DNA from: an uncultured Clostridia bacterium
Lineage (GTDB): Bacteria; Bacillota; Clostridia; Oscillospirales; CAG-272
DNA: 30,931 nt
Reading direction: 5' to 3'
NCBI GenBank assembly: GCA_937894775.1
Contig: CALAXC010000221.1
Span: forward strand, 1 to 30,931
The notes beneath the pieces are model-generated. The model was not told the DNA's origin. It did no database searches and saw only the letters and a list, made by a program, of their open reading frames with translations. This document shows positions 24,765-30,931 of this stretch, piece by piece. Both the position numbers and the translations under genes were made by a program. Within the stretch, counting starts at the first letter, position 1. The number at the start of each line of letters is the position of its first letter.

Positions 24765-26006
24765 ATGGCTCAGAAAACAAAATTATATACTTTTTACTCA
24801 TATAAGGGCGGTTCGGGACGAAGCACCACAACTATGAATACAACACTCCATCTTATAAATGAGCTTGGAGCTGATCCCGAACATCCGATACTTATTGTTG
24901 ATGCAGACCTTGAAAGCTCGGGACTTACTTTTTTCTTTCATCAGGAAAACCGTTTTTTAGGCGGAAAAGAGCTTACAAACTATGCCGCATTTGATGCAAG
25001 TTATATCTTTTCGGGTTCGGCAGATCCTAAAAATTATTTTAAAGAAAGCGATACCGTAATTTCGATGCCTTTGAATTTTGAAGAGGCTCTTTCAAGTCAA
25101 TTTTCTACTGCTGCCGAGCTTTTTGACGGTGTCAAGCTTTCTACACCTATGTGGGGAATGCTTACATATATTGCGCAGAAATATGATGATTCTAAAAACG
25201 TTACGAAAGCCGCAACTGAAACTAAAATATTAGATATATTTGATTTCAGTAAGTTTATAATTTCCTTGCGCCAATGTCACAATTCGGATATCTCTGACGA
25301 AGAAAAGATAGCAAAGAAAGTTGAAATAATACGTGATTTCTTACCCACAACAGAATATACCGATGTTTCTGCATTTTTTGGAAAAGCAAAAGGTACAGTC
25401 CGTTTTTTGGGTGTTGATACAAGACAAAACGAGGAAAGAATTGCACGTGCTGTTGCTGATAATGCACTTAAAAGCTTGCAGACCGCCTGCAGCAGAAAAA
25501 ATTATAAAGCTATTATTTTTGACAGCGGTGCAGGAACGCAAAGCTCGGCTCACCTTTTTCAGCAGATATCTGACGTAATAGTTTGCTGTATGCGTCCTAC
25601 TTTGCAGTTTGCAAAGGGAACAAAGATAGCGATAAGACTTTATAAAAACAAGTATAAAGCTTCGTCGAAGGTCATTCTTTTGCCAACAGCAGTTCCTAAA
25701 AACGATAGTATGGAAACACTTCGTCAAAATTGTTTCAACGAGATCAAAAATATAGTAAGTGAAGCGCCTTCTGTAATTGATGATACTTTCTGTACTCCCG
25801 AAACGGCACTTTGTGAGGTAGGATTATTTAAGTGGAGAGAGCAGATACTCGGCGTTAATAATATAGAACCTGTCAATGAATCTGTTCAAAAAGTGATACA
25901 ACCTTATACCTCGGTTGATAATATGCCTGCCGATGCGAAATCGGCTTATGATACTTATAATAAGTTGGCGAAGAAGATCGCTGAATTTTCTAAGGAGCAA
26001 GAATGA
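24765..26006 (+). CDS. ParA/MinD-like (SIMIBI) ATPase with KGGxGRS P-loop
   Basis: This 413-residue protein has the deviant Walker A of ParA/MinD ATPases near its start, YKGGSGRSTT, with signature Lys14. The usual second Lys is Arg19. IVDADLESSGL (44-54) is the Walker A'/switch region and IIFDSGAG around Asp253 is Walker B. KGGVGR-type relatives of this group occur in bacterial conflict and regulatory operons rather than chromosome partitioning, and no ParB partner is present. Large helical insertions (about 60-190) and a C-terminal helical tail are extra to the ParA core. AAGGGGGGA precedes the ATG. The stop overlaps the TIR gene start (ATGA), so the products are probably made in matched amounts and may form a complex. 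Confidence 0.9.
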   Translation: MAQKTKLYTFYSYKGGSGRSTTTMNTTLHLINELGADPEHPILIVDADLESSGLTFFFHQENRFLGGKELTNYAAFDASYIFSGSADPKNYFKESDTVISMPLNFEEALSSQFSTAAELFDGVKLSTPMWGMLTYIAQKYDDSKNVTKAATETKILDIFDFSKFIISLRQCHNSDISDEEKIAKKVEIIRDFLPTTEYTDVSAFFGKAKGTVRFLGVDTRQNEERIARAVADNALKSLQTACSRKNYKAIIFDSGAGTQSSAHLFQQISDVIVCCMRPTLQFAKGTKIAIRLYKNKYKASSKVILLPTAVPKNDSMETLRQNCFNEIKNIVSEAPSVIDDTFCTPETALCEVGLFKWREQILGVNNIEPVNESVQKVIQPYTSVDNMPADAKSAYDTYNKLAKKIAEFSKEQE

Positions 26007-28684
26007 GAGTTGAGGATTTAATCAAAGAAGGACTTTTGTCCGAAGATATTGCCAATATCCTTTTTTCAACCGATGAATTGGTTAGGGAAACCAGATTGGA
26101 TGAAACTTCTCTTATACCGACTTCATATCGGGTGTGCTGTGTATATATGTCTTTGATCCATGCGTATGTTGTAGGGGAAGCCATATATCGTGCCACTACG
26201 GTTGATGCATTGGAATACGGCCATATTTCGGATTGGATATTGAAATTCTGGGATACTTCTGACGATATAATATTCAATGAAAAATCCATACTGTCGGAAT
26301 TGATCCTTGGTGCTATGAATGATAAAAATCATAAATTCTTTGGAGAATCTGCGCGTTTATATCTTTGTAAGGTGCGTGATGCATACAGTACGTATGTTGA
26401 TCCCGAAGCAAAGCGAAAGATAGATCTTAGAGAAATATCTGTTGAAGATTTTAAACAGCTTCTTTCCTCAATGCCGCTTTTGAAAGCGACACGCATTAAT
26501 GCGGAAAGCTTTGATTTCTTCTTTTTGGCAGATGATAAAAGAGAATTTTCTATAAAGGGTTACCCCTTTATAGGTTATTGGGACGCAAATGCAGGCCGAG
26601 AGGTAACAAAGGATACGCCTTTAAAAGATGATGAAGAACCGCTTTCATGCTACGTTCTTATAGGAACTCACGGTGGCGGAAATAATAGCAGTATAAGAAC
26701 CGAATTTTTGATATTGGATGATATTCGCGATTTTGAAACAGGTAAATTAAAAACCAAAATAGTGCAGTATTCTTCAAACAATGAATATATGCGTATGATC
26801 TGTAATGCCGTTAAACATCCTATTGAATGGGCTGCGCTTGATGATTCGGTATGCAATTTGGCTTTTCTTACTACACTTGCTACAACGGTTTCAGATTCTT
26901 TGGTTGATTTTTGGAATAAATATCCTGAGTTTTCAAGTATTGGTATATCGGTAGCGGAAAGCTTGAAAAAGATGTTTAAGGGAGTTCCTGCGCTTTATGA
27001 CGAGATAGATGCGAATTCTTATATTGAGCAAACCGAGTTGATCAATACATTTTATGGATTGTTTATTAAACACGGTGTGTTTAAAACTATGTTTGCGCTT
27101 TTTTTGGATGCCGATGATATAAGCTATGGAGATGAATTGTTTGAAATTTATGTCAAGCATATGAAAAATCTTAAGGATAAAACTCAAGAAGAGTACAAGA
27201 CAGAGTGTAATGAAAATATAAAACAGCATTTGTTAAAGCTGCAGACTGTTATTCCCGAAAGTTCTCCTTTGGCATTTGATTCGAGGGCAAGAGCTATCCG
27301 CGCAGAGTGTCGCGCACAGTGCGCATTACACGGTGCGGGATTGCGAGCTGAAAAGCTTTATGCACATCAGGAAGAAATTCGCTCGATAGATAATTTTTAC
27401 TATATGATAAAGAATTCAAGCACGCAGCTTCTTGATGATCTCAAAGATGTTCTGATTATGCTTGTAAGCCTTTATCGGACCGTTCTTTCAACTGAAATTC
27501 CTTTAAAGAAGTATCAATTTCATAAGGACTTATGGAACTTTAAGACAAAAATAAATGATCTTTCTGTTCTTGACTTGCTTGAGGAATTTAAGAAAACAGT
27601 ATTGGAGTCAACGAATAATACAAACTTAGAGCATTATCTTGGCAGAACTCGTATTTGTGATCCAAATAAGCTTGAGAGTTATACGCGTCATCTGCGTAAT
27701 TTGATTTCGTCTATTCAACAGTCAAACGATACGTCAGCTCAAGGCGGTATTGTCCCTCAGGTCTTTATAAGTTATTCTCATAAGGATCTGGATCGTGTAA
27801 AGCGTTATACGGATCATTTTAAAAAGAGTAACATTCCGATATATATTGACGAATCTGAATTTCATACAGGAGATAATTGGATAGAGCAGGCAACTAATTT
27901 TATTTATTCTGCTAACTGTAAGGCTGTGGTTGTTTTTCTTTCCAAAAATTCTGTAGAGAGCAAGGCTGTGTCTAAAGAAGTGGGCGCAGCTGTTCAAGCT
28001 GCGGAGGAAAAGTTCAGAGATCAGACTGATAGAAACCGTTTTATTATTCCTATAAATTTGGAATATGAGACGCCTCACTCTTATTTGTACGGAAAGCTTG
28101 ATAAACGACATTCTGTTGAAAGTGGAGGTTTTTCTTCCAAAACATATCAATATGCCGATAAAATAGCAGAGTGCATAACGAGTGATAATATTCATCAAAG
28201 CTCGGATAATTGGGATATAGATGTGCTTGAGCACGATATTAAGGAACGTTTGAAAGTTAAACTCGACGGTACATTGATCGAGAGTCAGAGAGATTATAAT
28301 GATCTTGAATATGCGGTTGCGAGCTTTTACGCATTTCTTAAATTCGGTGATGAGTTCAAGGGTAGCAAGAAATCGGATATTGATCACGATTTCACAAACA
28401 CCCCCATTAATGGGAAGTTCTGTATTTTCCCCTTGGTAACATCGGTTAAAGAGACAAATATTAAACGCGATAACGTAACTCTTATGGGATATGAGATCGT
28501 TGGAGGTACAGATCTGTCGAATAAATCAACGAATTATATTCTTTCGTCAAGAAAATTACCGCCCGATGATTATTATTGCATACCTAACGGAAAAACTACT
28601 GCTAAGGATTGTGCGTGGATGGTCGAGCCTTTGCTTATTAACGACGATCTGTTCATAAAGCCGCCTACGGAGGATCGAAAATGA
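26003..28684 (+). CDS. TIR-domain protein with large unknown N-terminal region
   Basis: This 893-residue protein holds a TIR domain at about residues 585-735. It starts with VFISYSHKD (587-595), continues with IPIYIDES, CKAVVVFLS and SKEVGAAV, and ends near IIPINLEYE. Glu659 in SKEV sits where NAD-cleaving TIR domains carry the catalytic Glu, so NADase or NAD-derived signal production is plausible. The N-terminal ~580 residues are mainly helical, with a beta-rich part near 165-265 (FFLADDKREFSIKGYPFIGYW, GTHGGGNNSS). I recognise no domain there. About 160 residues follow the TIR domain and are also unassigned. The gene is coupled by ATGA overlaps to both neighbours. A defence or signalling effector role is inference from the TIR domain and context. 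Confidence 0.9.
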   Translation: MRVEDLIKEGLLSEDIANILFSTDELVRETRLDETSLIPTSYRVCCVYMSLIHAYVVGEAIYRATTVDALEYGHISDWILKFWDTSDDIIFNEKSILSELILGAMNDKNHKFFGESARLYLCKVRDAYSTYVDPEAKRKIDLREISVEDFKQLLSSMPLLKATRINAESFDFFFLADDKREFSIKGYPFIGYWDANAGREVTKDTPLKDDEEPLSCYVLIGTHGGGNNSSIRTEFLILDDIRDFETGKLKTKIVQYSSNNEYMRMICNAVKHPIEWAALDDSVCNLAFLTTLATTVSDSLVDFWNKYPEFSSIGISVAESLKKMFKGVPALYDEIDANSYIEQTELINTFYGLFIKHGVFKTMFALFLDADDISYGDELFEIYVKHMKNLKDKTQEEYKTECNENIKQHLLKLQTVIPESSPLAFDSRARAIRAECRAQCALHGAGLRAEKLYAHQEEIRSIDNFYYMIKNSSTQLLDDLKDVLIMLVSLYRTVLSTEIPLKKYQFHKDLWNFKTKINDLSVLDLLEEFKKTVLESTNNTNLEHYLGRTRICDPNKLESYTRHLRNLISSIQQSNDTSAQGGIVPQVFISYSHKDLDRVKRYTDHFKKSNIPIYIDESEFHTGDNWIEQATNFIYSANCKAVVVFLSKNSVESKAVSKEVGAAVQAAEEKFRDQTDRNRFIIPINLEYETPHSYLYGKLDKRHSVESGGFSSKTYQYADKIAECITSDNIHQSSDNWDIDVLEHDIKERLKVKLDGTLIESQRDYNDLEYAVASFYAFLKFGDEFKGSKKSDIDHDFTNTPINGKFCIFPLVTSVKETNIKRDNVTLMGYEIVGGTDLSNKSTNYILSSRKLPPDDYYCIPNGKTTAKDCAWMVEPLLINDDLFIKPPTEDRK

Positions 28685-29175
28685 GTACATTGAAAATCAA
28701 AGACGGTAAGATTAATTTTAAATGTAAAGCCGAGCATTGTCAACATTGCTGTTGCGGTCCCTTTGCAGGTATTACTAAGGAGCTTTGCAACATAGATAAG
28801 CGTCCTTTTGATGAGATAGTTCTTACCGACGAGGATTATAAAAATATATATGATAACGGATATGCCGATCTTATTGAAGAAGGATATTCCGAAGAGATGC
28901 AAAAGAAATACTATAAAATGGCTCTTGAAGCAGACGGGACATGCAAGGCTTGGAAGAATGGAAGATGTTCTATACATGATTTCAGTCCTACACTTTGTAA
29001 GGCGTTTCCGTTTTATTTCGATATGTTTTCGGGACTTTGTGCAATTAATTGCGAAGGTTTTTCAGATGAATATTGGACCGAGCTTGAAGAACATAAAACT
29101 GAATTGGATAATGCTAAAAAAATGTATGAATTCTGGCTTGATTTTTATACCGAAAGAGAAGTACCTGAAAAATGA
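28681..29175 (+). CDS. YkgJ-type Cys-cluster protein
   Basis: This 164-residue soluble protein has the CxxCxxCC-type metal-binding signature of the YkgJ family (putative zinc or iron-sulfur site): Cys15, Cys20, Cys23, Cys24 and Cys25 in CKAEHCQHCCCG. A second Cys set lies further on, in GTCKAWKNGRCSIHD and PTLCKAFPF, and the pair CAINC follows. Family members have been suggested to bind Zn or Fe-S, but no activity is established. Both ends overlap the neighbouring genes by ATGA, so it is firmly part of the operon. The ribosome site GGAGGATCGAAA lies inside the TIR gene end. It could modify or mature a partner, but nothing in the sequence shows this. Confidence 0.88.
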   Translation: MSTLKIKDGKINFKCKAEHCQHCCCGPFAGITKELCNIDKRPFDEIVLTDEDYKNIYDNGYADLIEEGYSEEMQKKYYKMALEADGTCKAWKNGRCSIHDFSPTLCKAFPFYFDMFSGLCAINCEGFSDEYWTELEEHKTELDNAKKMYEFWLDFYTEREVPEK

Positions 29176-30602
29176 ATCAGTTTTTAACACCTTTGGCGGA
29201 CGCGCTTCGCGAACAAGTAAAAAATCGATATGTTCCCTTTGATGTTCCGGGACACAAAGGAACGCTCGAACCGCTGTCTGAATATTTCGGTGAGAAATGT
29301 TTGCTTCTTGATAAGAATTCACGTGCAAGTATAGATTATCTCTGCCATCCCGTTGGAGTGATCCGTGAGGCGGAAGAGTTATCTGCGGAAGCGTTTGGCG
29401 CAAAGGATGCGTTTTTTATGGTCGGAGGAACCACGTCTTCTGTTCAGGCTATGGTGATGAGCGTTTGCGCACCCGGTCAAAAGATAATTCTTCCGAGAAA
29501 CGTTCATTACAGCGTGATCAATGCGGTTATTCTTGCGGGTGCAGTGCCGATATATATTTCTCCTCAGGTTCATTCACGCATTGGAATATCTCTTGGAATG
29601 AGTATCGATGATGTGTGTAGGGCAATAAAAGAACATTCCGATGCTAAAGCGATCTTGGTGAATAATCCTACTTATTACGGTATTTGCTCGGATATTGAAA
29701 AGATAGTTGATATTGCACATCGAAGCGGTATGTTTGTTCTTGCGGATGAGGCACACGGTACACATTTTTATTTTAGTGAAAATTTTCCTAAAGCGGCTAT
29801 GAAGTGCGGTGCGGATATGTCTTCAGTCAGTATGCATAAAACAGGCGGATCGTTCACTCAAAGTTCTATCTTGCTTTCGAATGGGAAAATTTCTCGCGCG
29901 CATGTTGAGAATATCATAAATCTCACACGCAGTACAAGCGCTTCTTATCTTTTGCTTGCTTCGCTTGATATCGCACGAAAATATCTCGTTACGCAAGGAC
30001 GCGAGGTCTTGAGAAAAAATTTGAGTGAGATCTGCAAAACGAGAGTCGCTATAAATGAGATAGGCGGATATTATGCGTTTGGAAGCGAGATCATCGACGG
30101 CGACAGTATTTGTAATTATGATCTCTCAAAGTTATCTGTAAATACGCTTGGGGTAGGTCTTGCGGGAATTGAAGTTTATACCTTGCTTCGTGATAAATAC
30201 GGTATACAGCTTGAATTTGGCGATACGGCTAATATTTTGGCACTTTCAACGGTCGGTGATAGACATAGTGATAACGAAAAACTTGTTGAAGCGCTTGCAG
30301 ATATTAAGAATAAGTATGGTGAGGGGAAGATCGGCAAATTTGCGTATGAATATATTACGCCAATCGCAATTATTTCACCGAGAGAGGCTTTTTATTCCAA
30401 GAAAATTTTAAAACCTATCACTGAGTGTAAGGATGAAATTTGCGGAGATTCCGTTATGTGCTACCCACCGGGAATACCTATTCTCGCACCCGGGGAGTTG
30501 ATAACTCAACAGATAGTGGAGCATATTGTTTATGCTTCGCAAAAGGGATGTTCGGTGACGGGACTTGATGAAAACGGTCAAATCGCGATAGTTGTAAAGT
30601 AA
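29172..30602 (+). CDS. PLP-dependent Orn/Lys/Arg decarboxylase
   Basis: This 476-residue fold-type I PLP enzyme of the Orn/Lys/Arg decarboxylase family makes a polyamine or diamine (agmatine, cadaverine or putrescine). FDVPGHKGT (about 19-27) is the family N-terminal motif, DEAHGTH binds the cofactor and substrate, and SMHKTGGS carries the PLP Lys223. The C-terminal domain has CYPPGIPILAPGE. Length fits the short Bacillus SpeA/YaaO type rather than the long inducible E. coli enzymes, so arginine or lysine decarboxylation is likely, but substrate cannot be fixed. Its ATG overlaps the stop of the YkgJ gene (ATGA). No speD, speE or speB follows in the window. A terminator lies just downstream. 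Confidence 0.92.
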   Translation: MNQFLTPLADALREQVKNRYVPFDVPGHKGTLEPLSEYFGEKCLLLDKNSRASIDYLCHPVGVIREAEELSAEAFGAKDAFFMVGGTTSSVQAMVMSVCAPGQKIILPRNVHYSVINAVILAGAVPIYISPQVHSRIGISLGMSIDDVCRAIKEHSDAKAILVNNPTYYGICSDIEKIVDIAHRSGMFVLADEAHGTHFYFSENFPKAAMKCGADMSSVSMHKTGGSFTQSSILLSNGKISRAHVENIINLTRSTSASYLLLASLDIARKYLVTQGREVLRKNLSEICKTRVAINEIGGYYAFGSEIIDGDSICNYDLSKLSVNTLGVGLAGIEVYTLLRDKYGIQLEFGDTANILALSTVGDRHSDNEKLVEALADIKNKYGEGKIGKFAYEYITPIAIISPREAFYSKKILKPITECKDEICGDSVMCYPPGIPILAPGELITQQIVEHIVYASQKGCSVTGLDENGQIAIVVK

Positions 30603-30637
30603 TGCTTTTTATACTTGAAATTTAATAAAAAAGAATC

Positions 30638-30676
30638 GCTGCGATGGTGTTTGTATCACTTTTCGCAGCTTTTTTA
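30638..30676 (+). terminator. Intrinsic terminator of the TIR operon
   Basis: GCTGCGA (30638-30644) pairs with TCGCAGC (30663-30669), with an 18-base loop that can form extra GTG/CAC pairs, followed by six T. It closes the five-gene operon. Confidence 0.88.
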
Positions 30677-30693
30677 TACGGCATAGAGCGCAA

Positions 30694-30720
30694 AAAAATC
30701 AATTTAATTTTTTGATTTTT
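30694..30720. repeat. AT-rich inverted repeat in the intergenic region
   Basis: AAAAATCAA (30694-30702) and TTGATTTTT (30712-30720) form a perfect 9-bp inverted repeat with a 9-base spacer. It could be a weak hairpin or a protein-binding site upstream of the next promoters. Confidence 0.4.
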
Positions 30721-30746
30721 GTATATGTATACAATGTGCATATAAT
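30719..30746 (+). promoter_or_regulatory. Upstream promoter with overlapping 7-bp inverted repeat (possible operator)
   Basis: TTGTAT (30719-30724), 16 bases, TATAAT (30741-30746) form a plausible promoter. TTGTATA (30719-30725) and TATACAA (30728-30734) are an inverted repeat with a 2-base centre that covers the -35 box. A repressor site is possible; the AT-rich sequence makes chance occurrence a real alternative. Confidence 0.45.
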
Positions 30747-30771
30747 GGATGTAGGAATTTGCTTAAAAGTC

Positions 30772-30800
30772 TTGAAAAAAAGTTGATTTAATAGTATAAT
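30772..30800 (+). promoter_or_regulatory. Downstream promoter of the zinc-ribbon gene
   Basis: TTGAAA (30772-30777), 17 bases, TATAAT (30795-30800). A second TATAAT at 30802-30807 follows directly. With the promoter at 30719, the gene may have tandem promoters. Confidence 0.75.
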
Positions 30801-30855
30801 ATATAATGACGGATAATGTAGAATTTTATATAAAATCTATTAAGTGAGGTTGAAA

Positions 30856-30931
30856 ATGTCGTTATTTAAGTGTAAGATGTGCGGCGGTGATTTAGAGATA
30901 GCCGACGGTGTCAGCATAGCTGAGTGTGAAT
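30856..30931 (+). CDS. N-terminus of a zinc-ribbon protein, possibly a TIR/TPR protein (cut by window end)
   Basis: Only 25 codons are present, starting MSLFKCKMCGGDLEI and reaching a third Cys at residue 24 (ECE). The CxxCGG knuckle is the first half of a zinc ribbon, and the second CxxC half would lie just past the window end. From memory of clostridial proteins, this N-terminus is typical of a zinc ribbon followed by helical repeats and often a TIR domain. That cannot be checked here. GTGAGG precedes the ATG 7-8 bases upstream, and consensus promoters lie within 140 bases, so this is a separate transcription unit from the TIR operon. Confidence 0.75.
   Translation, partial: MSLFKCKMCGGDLEIADGVSIAECE

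Noticed and set aside
1..30931. CRISPR array, insertion sequence, integrase or tRNA attachment site
   Set aside because: No regularly spaced direct repeats, transposase-like reading frames or tRNA cloverleaf were seen by eye, so mobile origin of the TIR operon cannot be claimed from this window.

Overview
The window reads as chromosomal DNA of an AT-rich, Gram-positive anaerobe of class Clostridia, probably an uncultured gut lineage. The evidence is AGGAGG-type ribosome sites, sigma-A promoters of the form TTGnnn-N17-(TGn)TATAAT, a two-iron-sulfur-cluster aldo/keto reductase, a rubredoxin, a D-lactate dehydrogenase and a KtrAB potassium system. I saw no rRNA, tRNA, transposon, phage gene or CRISPR array.

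Layout. 1-1220: the 3' end of a gene resembling a carbohydrate-binding module, then a small secreted protein. 1226-4134: a P2A-type Ca2+/Mn2+ ATPase on the minus strand, behind a leader that looks like a yybP-ykoY manganese riboswitch with a terminator expression platform. 4157-6308: ktrB-ktrA. 6297-7014: a zinc metallopeptidase of the YgjP/DUF45 family, divergent from an unknown gene followed by a eukaryote-type glycogen branching enzyme (7048-10220). 10240-12348: L-ribulokinase plus a small unknown gene on the minus strand. 12365-13932: 3-methyladenine DNA glycosylase I plus an unknown gene. 13944-15245: D-lactate dehydrogenase and a 51-residue rubredoxin on the minus strand. Their promoter physically overlaps the promoter of a divergent operon (aldo/keto reductase, DUF1893, beta-helix protein; 15201-18123). 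18131-22438: an extracellular metallo-beta-lactamase-fold lipoprotein and a cell-surface repeat protein.

The most interesting part is 22521-30676, a tightly packed five-gene operon. It encodes a large helical protein with one QW-like (alpha/alpha-toroid) motif, a ParA/MinD-like ATPase whose P-loop has Arg in place of the usual Lys, an 893-residue protein with an internal TIR domain that keeps the likely catalytic Glu, a YkgJ-type Cys-cluster protein, and a PLP-dependent Orn/Lys/Arg decarboxylase. The last four genes are joined by ATGA overlaps. I read the first three or four as a candidate undescribed TIR-based conflict or signalling system. That is inference from domains and operon structure. 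A further gene starts at 30856, behind its own promoters, with a zinc-ribbon N-terminus of a kind I recall from clostridial TIR proteins. It is cut by the window end.

Most transcription units are bounded by clear hairpin terminators, several of them bidirectional between convergent genes. Four divergent pairs have recognisable back-to-back or overlapping promoters. Start codons were chosen by ribosome-site spacing. In several cases an in-frame TTG or GTG upstream was rejected because the ribosome site overlaps it.
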